Below are positions 6,805 to 15,900 of a stretch of DNA of 23,213 nucleotides, piece after piece (the stretch's first letter is position 1; the number at the start of each line of letters is the position of its first letter). The notes below the pieces were generated by a model. The model did not search any database. It worked only from the letters and a program-made list of their open reading frames with translations, and was not told the DNA's origin. The position numbers and the translations under genes were made by a program. Source of the stretch: Kiritimatiellia bacterium (GTDB lineage Bacteria; Verrucomicrobiota; Kiritimatiellia; RFP12; UBA1067); assembly GCA_016296065.1 (NCBI GenBank), contig JAEDKA010000058.1, positions 1 to 23,213 of the forward strand, in the 5' to 3' direction.

Positions 6805-8403
6805 ATGAAGTGTTTGCTGTCGATATTTGTTTCTGCTCTTGCGGTGGCGGCCGCTTTCGCTGATGGCGCGGCGAGCGTCGAGTCCGTGACGGTCGCCACG
6901 AAGGCGCCGCACAACCAGGAGGCGACGTTCTGGTACCATGTTCCTGCGAAATACGACGCGAAGCGCAAGAAGCCGTATCCCGTGCTCGTCTACTTCGGCG
7001 GACGCAACTGCAAGGGGAAAGACGAGGCGTCGGGGAAGCTCGGCTGGTCCGACTGGGCTGACGCGAACGGCGCATTCCTCGTATGCCCCGGTTTCCAGGA
7101 CGACAACTACTGGTCGCCAGAAGCGTGGTCCGGCCAGGCTCTCCTCGATGCGCTTTCCGCAATCAAGCGCAAGTACAGGATCGACGACTCCAAGATATTC
7201 TACTACGGATACTCCGCGGGAAGCCAGGCGGCGAACCTCTTCCCCGCGTGGCGTCCGCAGCGTTGCCGCGCGTGGGTGAGCCACGCATGCGGAGTCTTCC
7301 ACGAGCCGAAGGCGACGATGCGCGGCGTGCCCGGGCTCGTCACGTGCGGCGACGCGGATTCCGCGCGCTACGTCATCAGCCGCGCGTTCGTCGAGAAGGC
7401 GCGGCGGCGCGGAATCGACATAATCTGGAAGTCGTTCCCGAACCATCCCCACGACGTTCCGCCGGACTCGCTCCGTCTTGCGCGCGCGTTCCTCTCGCAC
7501 TGCCTCTCGGACTCCAAGGGCGGAGCCGCGTTCGTCGGCGACGATCAGGACGGGGTCTACTATCCGGCGGAAAGCGCGGAGGCGGAGTTCGTCGCTCCGT
7601 CGGACCGTGTGAGGCTTCCGTCAAGCGCAGTCGCGGAGGCGTGGGGGAAGCCGGCGTTCAAGGCGGTCGAGCAGCCAGTCCCCGACGAGATCGTGCGCAT
7701 TGCCGTCACTGGCGTGGAGTTCGTCTGCCGCGTTCCGCGAAAGTACGACGCCTCCTCGCGCGTAATCGTGCTCTTCGGTGGCCGTGGCTGGCCGGGTGCC
7801 AAGACGCTGAAGGAGTTCGGGTTTGGACAGCTTGCCGAACGCGAGCGGGCGTTTCTTGTTTCGCCGTCGTTCTCGAAGGGCGAGTACTGGAATCCCGATA
7901 CGGGCACGGGGAAGAAGCTCGCCGCCGCGGTCAAGGAGTTGCAGAAGCGTTATGGGCTGAAGGCGGGCCCGCTTGTCCTCTACGGATATTCGGCGGGCGG
8001 ACAGTGCGCGGCGCTCTTCGCGCAGTCCAAGGAGCTTTCGGTCGCCGCGTGGGGTGCGCATGGGTGCGGAGTGTATCCTGATGGTGACCTTGCGGCGAAG
8101 GTCCCCGCCCTTGTGACGTGCGGGATTGGCGACGAAGACCGGCTGCGGATCAGCCGTTCGTTCGCCATGCGCTACAGGGGATTGGGCGGCGCGCTCCTGT
8201 TCAAGCCGCTTCCCGGTGGACACGAGCTTGGCGATGATGCAAAGACAATTGCGCGCGAGTGGCTAATGGCTGTGCTCGCAGGCGGCGAGTCGTGGATATG
8301 GGGCGAGGATGACACGATGCTTGTTAAGGAGCAGGACGACATCGAGGTCGAAAACCGCAATCCCCTCTACACGCGCCGACTTGCGGAGCTGTGGCAGAGG
8401 TGA
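6805..8403 (+). CDS. Secreted tandem alpha/beta-hydrolase (esterase-like), copy A
   Basis: The start ATG 6805 lies 4 nt after AGAGGAG. The 532-aa protein has a signal peptide (MKCLLSIFVSALAVAAAFAD, cleavage near 19-23). Two alpha/beta-hydrolase domains follow. Domain 1 (~30-235) has GYSAG with Ser137, candidate Asp183/185 (TCGDAD) and His216 (HPHDVP). Domain 2 (~295-495) has GYSAG with Ser396, candidate Asp443/445 (CGIGDED) and His473 (GGHELG). Both have a VLVYFGGR/VIVLFGGRGW strand with oxyanion region and a tryptophan-bearing YW(S/N)P motif, so they arose by internal duplication. The fold resembles secreted polysaccharide or polyester esterases. Substrate unknown; acts outside the cytoplasm. 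Confidence 0.85.
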   Translation: MKCLLSIFVSALAVAAAFADGAASVESVTVATKAPHNQEATFWYHVPAKYDAKRKKPYPVLVYFGGRNCKGKDEASGKLGWSDWADANGAFLVCPGFQDDNYWSPEAWSGQALLDALSAIKRKYRIDDSKIFYYGYSAGSQAANLFPAWRPQRCRAWVSHACGVFHEPKATMRGVPGLVTCGDADSARYVISRAFVEKARRRGIDIIWKSFPNHPHDVPPDSLRLARAFLSHCLSDSKGGAAFVGDDQDGVYYPAESAEAEFVAPSDRVRLPSSAVAEAWGKPAFKAVEQPVPDEIVRIAVTGVEFVCRVPRKYDASSRVIVLFGGRGWPGAKTLKEFGFGQLAERERAFLVSPSFSKGEYWNPDTGTGKKLAAAVKELQKRYGLKAGPLVLYGYSAGGQCAALFAQSKELSVAAWGAHGCGVYPDGDLAAKVPALVTCGIGDEDRLRISRSFAMRYRGLGGALLFKPLPGGHELGDDAKTIAREWLMAVLAGGESWIWGEDDTMLVKEQDDIEVENRNPLYTRRLAELWQR

Positions 8404-8423
8404 TGTCATGGCAGTAGGGGATT

Positions 8424-8432
8424 TGATATAAT
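8424..8432 (+). promoter_or_regulatory. Orphan extended -10 promoter after hydrolase A
   Basis: TGA-TATAAT (8427-8432), 21 nt after the hydrolase stop, matches the position of the promoter for the response regulator in copy B (TGC-TATAAT, 21263-21271). An ATG starts 8 nt after the hexamer in both copies. Here it leads into a 15-codon frame (8440-8487) and no regulator gene, so the promoter appears orphaned. The convergent gap 8488-8525 shows only a small GAGCTC-TTTT-GAGCTC hairpin (8476-8491). Confidence 0.45.
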
Positions 8433-8525
8433 GCGCGATATGTGCGCGTACAGGGTCAGCTCTTTTGGGCTTTTTGAGCTCTTTTGAGCTCCTCCGAGAG
8501 GACGGCTTCGACACGCTTACATTTG

Positions 8526-8852
8526 TCAAGATTCTTTGAGTATATATCCTTTTTGTCTGACTGTCTGTATAGTCGTCTCGGCTTTTATCGTGGAGATCTT
8601 CTTCCTGATGCTGCAGATGTGCCTCTCTACAACGGTTGTCTTTTGCCGCGCATTACTTCCGAGGGCGATGCGCAGCAGTTCTTCGGACGATATCTGCCGC
8701 CCCGGATTGCGGAAAAGATAGGCGACGATCTTTGATTCGCATAGTGTCAGGAACTTCATGCTTTTACCATGCCGTAGTGCCTGAAGCTGGGCGTCATAAG
8801 TAAGGTCGCCGATAGTGAAGTTTTGCGGCATGTCGCTTGATATCTGGTTCAT
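8526..8852 (-). CDS. Solitary OmpR-type winged-helix DNA-binding protein
   Basis: The protein is 108 aa from the ATG at 8852; a TTG at 8933 would add 27 residues with no domain. FTIGDLTYDAQ, then GKSMKFLTLCESKIVAYLFRNPGRQISSEELLRIALG, then VVERHICSIRKKIS, then IQTVRQKGYILKES matches the Trans_reg_C fold: beta platform, recognition helix, and the wing ending in GY. The usual L-T-x-x-E is L-T-L-C-E. No receiver domain is present or nearby in frame, so it is either a one-domain regulator or the C-terminal half of a former response regulator. It is last in the minus-strand cluster. It is not a close relative of the regulator at 21279 and is a candidate regulator of this locus. Confidence 0.75.
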   Translation of the reverse strand: MNQISSDMPQNFTIGDLTYDAQLQALRHGKSMKFLTLCESKIVAYLFRNPGRQISSEELLRIALGSNARQKTTVVERHICSIRKKISTIKAETTIQTVRQKGYILKES

Positions 8853-8948
8853 GATTTTTAATCTACTGGTCTGACTATGGCTCGAGTTGTGTTGCTGGTT
8901 GCAAAAAAGGGCGATAAGAGATGGGCGTCTCAAAAGTTTGTTGACTGA

Positions 8949-9404
8949 CTACCACAGGTTGCTCTCCCAGAAGAGCTGAAGGAGATGCTCGCTGTTCATC
9001 GGCGTTCCGGGCGGGATGGGGCGCTGCTGCTCCTGGATCCGAAAGTTGTCGTCGTGGGCGGGAATGACGAATTCTAGGAAATCCTCGTAGCCCTGTCGCA
9101 ACCGCGGGAATCTGTTCGTGTAGGCGGGGAGCGTGACGAGCGCACCGACGCGTATGAGGCGCTGTAGCGAGTTCGACATTGCCGTGAAGTCGGAGAACAT
9201 GATGTCGTAGTCCTTCATGATGTACGCCGCGACGATGTCGTTCGTGTTCGCCGCAAGACGCGACTGCGCGAGTTCAAGGACATTTGAATACATGCCGCTT
9301 CGCCAGTCGTTTGTGACGGCATGGTAGGTGTTCTGGGTCGGCGTCGCATTGACGGCGAGGGCGGCGGCCGATATGGCGGCCATGATCGTTGTTCTTGCTT
9401 TCAT
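8949..9404 (-). CDS. Small exported helical protein, unknown function
   Basis: The protein is 151 aa. AAGGAAAG lies 5 nt before the ATG at 9404. It has a signal peptide (MKARTTIMAAISAAALAVNA, cleavage near ATPT/QN). The mature part is predicted helical and TPR-like in flavour (SGMYSNVLELAQSRLAANTNDIVAAYIMKDYD), with a C-terminal QQRPIPPGTPM linker. It starts 21 nt after the stop of the 926-aa gene, so the two are probably cotranscribed. No family recognised. Confidence 0.8.
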   Translation of the reverse strand: MKARTTIMAAISAAALAVNATPTQNTYHAVTNDWRSGMYSNVLELAQSRLAANTNDIVAAYIMKDYDIMFSDFTAMSNSLQRLIRVGALVTLPAYTNRFPRLRQGYEDFLEFVIPAHDDNFRIQEQQRPIPPGTPMNSEHLLQLFWESNLW

Positions 9405-9425
9405 TTGTCTTTCCTTATTTGTGTG

Positions 9426-12206
9426 TTAGTTCTGCGGAGGTGGAGTCTGGCGAACGATGCCAGGAGACAGAAACTGTCGGTTGTGGTCGAAGTCTGTCGT
9501 CAGAGTCTCGGCATGATTGTCGGTATTCGCAGGATTCGGCCAAAGCGCAAAGACCTTGCCGTTTTCCACTTGTCCGCCGGCGACCAAAGACCACATGTTT
9601 GTCGCGAGTGTCGTTGTGCACTCGACGAGGTTGGTTCCCGCAGAGCTCGCAAAGTCCTCGCCTACAGCCCAGCTCATGCTCCCCGTGGCATCGTTTGCCA
9701 ACCCCCGGGTGAATTGGGATGCCCAGCGCAGTATACGCCACACTCCGACGGTTTCCGTCCCATACCCCGCCATGAAGTTGCCGAGTTTGGCAACAGGCGT
9801 CGGTACGCCTCGGAAAGTTGCGACTGCGCCCATTCTGTAGTATTCGTTGAGTACGTCGTCGGTTATTTGGTTGTATCGCCAGACTGTCGGCCATGATGTG
9901 TTGTCGACTCGTCCGATGTAGTCCATGACGTTGTGGTCGTAGAACCACTTGTCGCCGAAGTCTCCGTCTTGCTTCTGGTACCACGATTTCGTGTCTCGCA
10001 GCGTCTGCATGGTTCTTGCAACAACGGCCATGTCGGCGTCGAACACGGCGTCGATGACTGCACCGCACAGGGGAAGCACGACATTCGCCTGCGTCCACGG
10101 CGAGCCGTCGCAGCGACCTCTGAAGCGGTAGACTCCTCCCTGCTTGGGATTGATGAAACGCGCATCAATAGAATCTTCGTGCCGCAGCATACCGCTCATC
10201 TGTGGCAGGGCTTCGATGAGTTCCCATTCGCAGGGAAGCGAGGAGGCGTTGACGCCCTCCGGCTCAAGGACGAGATTCATGCTTACAGAGAAATCCGCGA
10301 CTTCGAAGCCGCCCTCAGTGAGCGTCGCGACATTGCAGAACGGAACGACGAGGTGTTTGTCGGGAAGGGGGCTGTTGGTGACCGAGAAAGGATAGTCGAC
10401 GCCGGTCATGAACGGCGGCGGATTTGCGCTTGCGCCCTGTACGGGGGATGTGACATCCATTCTGACGACCTCCGCGACGGTGAGCGTCTGGGTCTTACAG
10501 TGTGTTTCCCCGCCTATCTCGAGCGTAAGCGCGAATGCGACATCGCCAATAGAGCCGCTTTTCGCAACGCCCCGTATTTCCTGCCAGTCGTCGTCCTGGT
10601 CGAGGACTTCTATCTTCTCTGCACCTGCGATACAGGCGAGCGACATCGTCGCGTTCGTCTCGCACGGCGGATTGAACGATCCCGCGACGACATGGCTGTT
10701 CCCGCCCTTTATGATCACTGTGGGGCATGACAGCGAGAACCAGGCGTCGGGATTCTGCTCGTTGCTACGCTGGCACGGACATTGGACTGTCGTCCAGAAG
10801 AATCGTCTGTATCCCTCCCATGTTGCCCCAATATGCCATGACTGCCAGTAGCCGGCACAGTGGCAACCAGTGCAGTTCCATACGTAGTTGCTGCCGTTTA
10901 GATTGACGGGGCAGCAACTGCCGACTATCGATTCTATGGCGGCACCGACATCCGGGACGGTGGAGATATGCCCGCCGCTCTCGCCGTCCGACACGGTAAA
11001 GTCCAGCGGTCTTTCGATATCGAAGTCGCCGCAAGGCCCGCGCGGCGCGGCGTTTCCGCCGCTCAGCAGATGCATGGGCTCGGCCAGTCTTATCGTGGCC
11101 GCAGGGTCGCTTGCCGATATCTCGTCGACTGGCCAATTCGACTGCACCCTGTAGACGGCTCCAATGAGAAGCGGCACAGAGCATGCCTGACCTTCGTTCG
11201 CGATCACAACCATGTCGCCGAGATTGCTTGGCCCGTCGCATGTAATCGTGATGCGTGTGCTGTCGTGAGTCGCGGTGAAGGAGAGCCAGTAGTAGGCGTT
11301 TTCGCTGGAGTTGGGGTTCCAGTCGATTCGTATTGCATCGTCGGCGTCGAGCGAAGCGGAGAGGATTGCGCCGCAGTTGGCGTTGAGCCAGTCTACGCCT
11401 GTGCCGAAGCAGTCGCCATCGTATGTCTTCGGTGCGGAGTCAATCGTATTGTCGAGTCCGTCGCCATCCCAATCGTATGGGATGATGCGCTTGTAGACGC
11501 GTCCAACCTCGTTTGACCATGTCTCGAACAATCCGTTGTCTTTCATTATGATCTGCGCATTCGCCGCGGCGTTTGTGTCGCCGCCGAGAAATACATTCTC
11601 CCAGCAGATTGCGTAGCCGTTGTCGCATGGCCCGTGCCAAACGCGGCTTCGGCCCTGCACGGCGAGAACTCCGCCGTTGACGCCGACGGATATCTCGCTC
11701 CTTGCGTCGTGCGGCGCGAAGCGGACGCGCCCGTCGATAAACCACCACGCGGAGGAATAGCGCGTGTCGCTCGTTCCGAAGAGGAACGACCATCCGCCGA
11801 AGTCGACGAAGTTGCGCCCAAGGCTCGACGCCGCTCCGTGGATGTGTGCGTTGCCGACGTATGCCGCGTTCGTCGGCATCGTGAAGCTGTGGCCGATGTC
11901 GTTTGTCTCGTAGGCGAAACGGTAGCCCTGTGCGATCTCCTCGTCAGACACTGTCTGCGGAAGCATCGGAGGGACAAGTCGCGGCGGCGTCGGCAGTCCC
12001 TGCGTCCCGTTGCCGCCGTTCTGTTTCTGCGCCTGCACTGTAGCAACGACTGCAATGCTCACGAGGGCGACCTTCAGAAGGTTCGGCATCGCCATGAAGC
12101 TTGCACACGCCGCCTTGAGTGGCCTGCGCAGCAACATCGCTGCGAGAAGCCCGCAGAACGAGAGCGCGACAAATGTGCCGACGAGATACCAGTTTGTGCC
12201 GTTCAT
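9426..12206 (-). CDS. Large membrane-anchored secreted protein with Ca-binding loop
   Basis: The protein is 926 aa. The start at 12206 is preferred because AGGAGG lies 7 nt upstream; an ATG at 12212 is too close and the frame further up is Arg-rich non-coding. Two N-terminal hydrophobic segments (about 6-26 and 43-60, the second ending VVATVQAQ) suggest an inner-membrane anchor or unusual export signal. A Pro-rich linker follows. DWDGDGLDNTIDSAP is a thrombospondin-3-like Ca-binding loop. Cys-rich NCTGCHCAGYW and CPCQRS motifs come next, then FINPKQGGVYRFRGRC, and a C-terminal helical domain (TMQTLRDTKSWYQKQDGDFGDKW..., TRGLANDATGSMSW) ends it. Unknown function. Only 11 nt separate it from the upstream gene, whose stop overlaps this Shine-Dalgarno. 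Confidence 0.82.
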   Translation of the reverse strand: MNGTNWYLVGTFVALSFCGLLAAMLLRRPLKAACASFMAMPNLLKVALVSIAVVATVQAQKQNGGNGTQGLPTPPRLVPPMLPQTVSDEEIAQGYRFAYETNDIGHSFTMPTNAAYVGNAHIHGAASSLGRNFVDFGGWSFLFGTSDTRYSSAWWFIDGRVRFAPHDARSEISVGVNGGVLAVQGRSRVWHGPCDNGYAICWENVFLGGDTNAAANAQIIMKDNGLFETWSNEVGRVYKRIIPYDWDGDGLDNTIDSAPKTYDGDCFGTGVDWLNANCGAILSASLDADDAIRIDWNPNSSENAYYWLSFTATHDSTRITITCDGPSNLGDMVVIANEGQACSVPLLIGAVYRVQSNWPVDEISASDPAATIRLAEPMHLLSGGNAAPRGPCGDFDIERPLDFTVSDGESGGHISTVPDVGAAIESIVGSCCPVNLNGSNYVWNCTGCHCAGYWQSWHIGATWEGYRRFFWTTVQCPCQRSNEQNPDAWFSLSCPTVIIKGGNSHVVAGSFNPPCETNATMSLACIAGAEKIEVLDQDDDWQEIRGVAKSGSIGDVAFALTLEIGGETHCKTQTLTVAEVVRMDVTSPVQGASANPPPFMTGVDYPFSVTNSPLPDKHLVVPFCNVATLTEGGFEVADFSVSMNLVLEPEGVNASSLPCEWELIEALPQMSGMLRHEDSIDARFINPKQGGVYRFRGRCDGSPWTQANVVLPLCGAVIDAVFDADMAVVARTMQTLRDTKSWYQKQDGDFGDKWFYDHNVMDYIGRVDNTSWPTVWRYNQITDDVLNEYYRMGAVATFRGVPTPVAKLGNFMAGYGTETVGVWRILRWASQFTRGLANDATGSMSWAVGEDFASSAGTNLVECTTTLATNMWSLVAGGQVENGKVFALWPNPANTDNHAETLTTDFDHNRQFLSPGIVRQTPPPQN

Positions 12207-12217
12207 CGCCATGCCTC

Positions 12218-12694
12218 CTATTGAATTCTTATCGAGAAACTCTTGTTCTCGATGCCTTCGGTCACTACTGCGTCTACTTCGCCTTCGCCGCGCTTCACGA
12301 CCTTGGCGAGATTCCATGACGGATCGAAGTCACGGTGGTTGATGCGTAGCGTCTCGCCGACATCGTCTAAAACGCGCCCGGCGGCATAGTCGGCGAGATA
12401 GTGGCTGCCGCAGTCGATGCCGAAAACGAACGATGTCTCGTCAAAAGAGAGGTCGCCGTCTTCGTCGGCGTCGTGCCCAATCGCGACCAAAACCTCGTTC
12501 GAGACGCAGTTGGACGCTTCAATACACAGGGAGAACTCGTCGAGACGCGACATGTTGACGTGGAGCGTGACATTTGTCGAAACCTCTGAGTCCGGCAGAG
12601 TTCCCTCGGGGAGCTGTGGCCATTCGTATTCTTTTGCCGCGCAGAGTGTTAAGGCGCTCGTTGCGGCTAATGCAATCAGGATTAATTTTCTCAT
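12218..12694 (-). CDS. Small secreted EF-hand-like protein
   Basis: The protein is 158 aa from the ATG at 12694, preceded by GGAAAGGAAA about 9 nt upstream. It has a signal peptide (MRKLILIALAATSALTLCAA, cleavage before KEYEW). GHDADEDGDLSFDETSF contains a canonical 12-residue EF-hand loop (D-x-D-x-D-G-x-x-S-x-x-E). The surrounding sequence is beta-rich (NVTLHVNMSRLDEFSLCIEASNC). First gene of the minus-strand cluster; likely a secreted Ca-binding partner of the 926-aa protein, which also carries a Ca loop. That partnership is inferred from coupling only. Confidence 0.8.
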   Translation of the reverse strand: MRKLILIALAATSALTLCAAKEYEWPQLPEGTLPDSEVSTNVTLHVNMSRLDEFSLCIEASNCVSNEVLVAIGHDADEDGDLSFDETSFVFGIDCGSHYLADYAAGRVLDDVGETLRINHRDFDPSWNLAKVVKRGEGEVDAVVTEGIENKSFSIRIQ

Positions 12695-12740
12695 TCTCGA
12701 TGATTTCCTTTCCGTCCGCTGATCCCTTGCGGGCGGCGAG

Positions 12741-12749
12741 AGTATAGCA
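12741..12749 (-). promoter_or_regulatory. Extended -10 promoter of the minus-strand cluster
   Basis: On the minus strand TGC-TATACT lies 47 nt before the ATG at 12694. The candidate -35 (TTGCGG, 15-nt spacer) lies in the first unit of the GTATAC repeat block, so that block would cover the -35 of this promoter and sit upstream of the divergent RHS promoter. Confidence 0.5.
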
Positions 12750-12760
12750 GAATACGGCAT

Positions 12761-12890
12761 TCCGCAAGTATACGTGAAGTATACGTTTGCGAGAAAAACG
12801 GCCTTGAAGTATACGTTTGCGTATACTTCGCGGATAATCTGCGTTTTCAGGGCTTCGACTGCGTGGAAAATGTGGTATACTTTGCGCCGT
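12761..12890 (+). promoter_or_regulatory. Shared 130-bp promoter/operator module upstream of RHS-B
   Basis: This 130-nt block recurs at 22954-23083 with three mismatches. It contains AAGTATACGT at 12766, GAAGTATACGTTTGCG at 12776-12791 and again at 12806-12821, then the inverted form GTATACTTCGCGG at about 12821-12833. GTATAC is itself palindromic, so these look like operator sites for a dimeric regulator. The extended -10 of RHS-B lies at its 3' end. The block begins just beyond the -10 of the minus-strand cluster. Confidence 0.7.
12873..12881 (+). promoter_or_regulatory. Extended -10 promoter of RHS-B
   Basis: TGG-TATACT with TATACT at 12876-12881; a weak -35 (TTCGAC, 12854-12859) lies 16 nt upstream. 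The start would be near 12888, giving a leader of about 30 nt with AAGGAAA before ATG 12918. Identical at 23066-23074. Confidence 0.5.
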
Positions 12891-12917
12891 CTTCGGACGC
12901 ATCAAGGAAACGTCAAC

Positions 12918-15900
12918 ATGAAACACATCAAGAAAATCGCATTGGCCTTTGTCGTTATGGCGGGGCTTGTCACCGTCGCCGCCGAGCGCGTCGACTTCTC
13001 GCACAGCCCGCTCACTGCGGGCCGCGCGTCGCTCACCGAGACCGGCTACGTCGAGCAACGCACGATAGGCGTTGCACGCATGGCCCCCGAGCTGACGATG
13101 CCAATCGAACTCGTCTATGAGTCTTCTTCGGAGAAGACGGGCGTGTTCGGCTTCGCGTGGCGCTCGCCGCAGCTCGAGTCGTCCGCCGTCTGGGAAAAGG
13201 ACGGAATGCTCTGGACCTCTCCGTGGGGCGAGAAGGTGAAGTTCTTCCCGAAGAACGAGAAGACTCCGAAGGACGCCGTCAAGATTGAGGTCGTCGAAGA
13301 GGCGAAGAAGGGCCGCGGCTACTTCGCGCCCTACTCCGAGTGGGAGGCCGACGTATCGTCCGGAAAGCCAGAGGCGGACGGCAACTGGATTATCAAGGGA
13401 AAGAAGTCCCTCATAGGCTGGTCGTTCTCCTATTCGTCTGGACGCCTCGCGAAGATCACCGCCCCGACGGGACGCAGCGCCGACTTCTCCTACGACGCCG
13501 ACGGACGCCTCGTCGCGGTCTCGCAGGACGGCACGGCGTTCGTCTCCATAGCCTACGACGGCGCGCTCGCAAAGTCGGTCATGGTCGGCGGCGTGACGAC
13601 GACGCTTTCCTACGAGAGCCGCAAGCTCGAGATTCTACCTCGCACGAAGGACGGCAAGGTGGCGCATCCGGTCAGGCCTCAACTCGTCTCGGTTAAGCGC
13701 GGCTCACTCGACGCCGTGAAGTTCGGCTACAACGGCAACTATCTCGCGTCCATCTCGCAGGGCGCGATGCGCGAGAACATCGCCTTTGAGAAAGTCGACC
13801 GCACGGCGCGGATTACTGGCGACGAGAACTTCGCCTATTCCTACGAGAACGGTGTCTCGCTCCGCGACAAGGCGAACCGTACGGCGCACTACAGCTACGA
13901 CGCGAAGAACGGCGTGTTCTCCGTCTCAGATTTCAGCGGCAAGAAGGCGACGATCTACTACTTCATGCGCTACGACGTCGCGTATCTCGGCAAGGTCAGG
14001 AAGATCGTCGACGGAGAGGAAAAGGACCTTGTCTCGTACCGCTATGATGCGAAGAGCGGAAACGTCACGCGCGTTCGCGACCGCTTCGGCAACGACCGAG
14101 ACTTCGAGTACGACGCGGAAGGAAGGCTCGCGAGGGCTTCGCGCAGGGCGCACGGAGAGCGGACGGTCGAGCCCGTCGCCGCATTTTCATACGCGAAAGG
14201 GCGCGAACCGGTCGCTGTCTCGCTTCTGAACGCGGACGGAACTTCTGCAGTCACGACGCGGATTTCCCGCGATAGACAGGGCAATGTGACGTCCGTGGAC
14301 GACGGGCGCGGCAAGGCGGAGGTCTCGTATAACAAGTCCGGCTTCCCGGTTTCTGTGAAAGACCCCATAGGCAACATCACAAAGATTTGCTACAATACTT
14401 TCAACGCACCTGAAAGTGTTACGGACGCAAACGGGATCGTGACGAAGTACGCATACAACGATGCCGGGCTCGTGACCCGCATGGAACGTCTCGACGGAAG
14501 CGAGATGCTGACGTCGCTCGTTGTGTCTTACGATGGCGCTGGCCGGCCGGTTTCGTATACCGACCAGGACGGGCTCGCGAAGTCCTTCGAGCGCGACGCC
14601 TTCGGCAAGGTGCTGAAGGAGCGCTTCCCCGACGGATCGGAGTGCGCTTATTCCTACGATGCGCTCGGCAGACGCACTTCTGTGATCGATGAGAACGGAC
14701 ACGAGATCCGCTTCGGATGGGGCCGCTTCGGACTCGAGTCACGCACGACCGCCGCAGGCCAGCTCACGGACTACGTCCGCGACGACTTGGGTCTCGTCAA
14801 GGAAGTCGTCTCCAAGTGGAACGGCAGCGAAGACCGCCACATCTCGAGCGAGTACGACGAGTTCGGTAGGCTCACCTACGCCGACTACGGCAACGGCGAG
14901 ATCGAGCGCTTCGCCTACGACAAGTGGAACCGCCTTGCCAAGCACACGCGCGGCAAGACAGAGGAGACGTACAAGTACGACCACTTCGGTCGCCTCGTCG
15001 AGAAGAAGGAAAGTGGCCTCACGACCACCTACACCTACGACGCCTGGGGCAACCGCCTCTCGCGCGTCACGAAGAACCGCAAGGGAGAGGTTGTCTCCAA
15101 GGAGAACCGCGCCTACGACAAGTTCGGCCGCCTCGCCGAGACCGCTGCGGGCTTTGGCTCGAAGGTGACGTACGCCTACGACTCCAAGGGTCGCCTCTCG
15201 CGCCAGGTCGTCGACGGCTCGCCCATCGAATACGAGTACACCAAGTACGGCCAGCTCGCGGGCAAGTACCTTGGCGGCAAGCTCAATCCCGATGCATCGG
15301 TCATCTACGAGTATTCTAAGTCCGGCCAGATTGTCGCCCGCACAGCGAACGGCGTCCGCCAGACGTACGAGTACGACAGGAAGGGTCAGCTTCTCGCGGT
15401 CAAGGATTCCGACGGCAACGCTGTCGAGCGCTACGCCTACGACAAGGCCGGCAACATGCTCAAGAAGACCGTCAACGGCAAAACGACCACCTTCGCGTTC
15501 GACGCGGCGAACCAGCTCGTCTCGTCCACGACCGACGGCGTGACGACGCGCTACTCATACGACGCCGCGGGTCGTCTCGTTCGTGAAGGCAGCAAGACCT
15601 ATCGTTACGGCTACCTCGACAAGGTTCTCTCCGTAACCGACGGCGACACGAAGCGCACTTTCACCTACCACGCCGACGGCCAGCTCGCCTCCGTAAACTG
15701 CGGCGACTCGTCAGAATCGTTCGCCTGGGACGGCCTCGCGCTCATCCAGCGCGGCGACGAGCAGTTCGTCAACGAGCCGCACGTCGGAGGAGGCAATCCT
15801 GTCGCCTCTTCGAAGGGCACCTCGTACTTCAACGACGCGCTCGGCACCACGGTCGGTTCCAAGTCGAACGGCAAGTATTCCGCCGCGGCCCTCACGGCCT

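Noticed and set aside
12207..12317. N-terminal extension of the 926-aa minus-strand protein
   Set aside because: Arg-rich, overlaps the upstream gene, and AGGAGG fits the ATG at 12206.
12762..12833. Possible CRISPR-like array from the repeated AAGTATACG units
   Set aside because: Units are short, unevenly spaced and partly inverted; no spacers of regular length and no cas genes. Operator sites fit better.
12774..12917. In-frame upstream extension of RHS-B by 48 codons
   Set aside because: It covers the repeated promoter module and the -10; the SD and Sec signal place the start at 12918.
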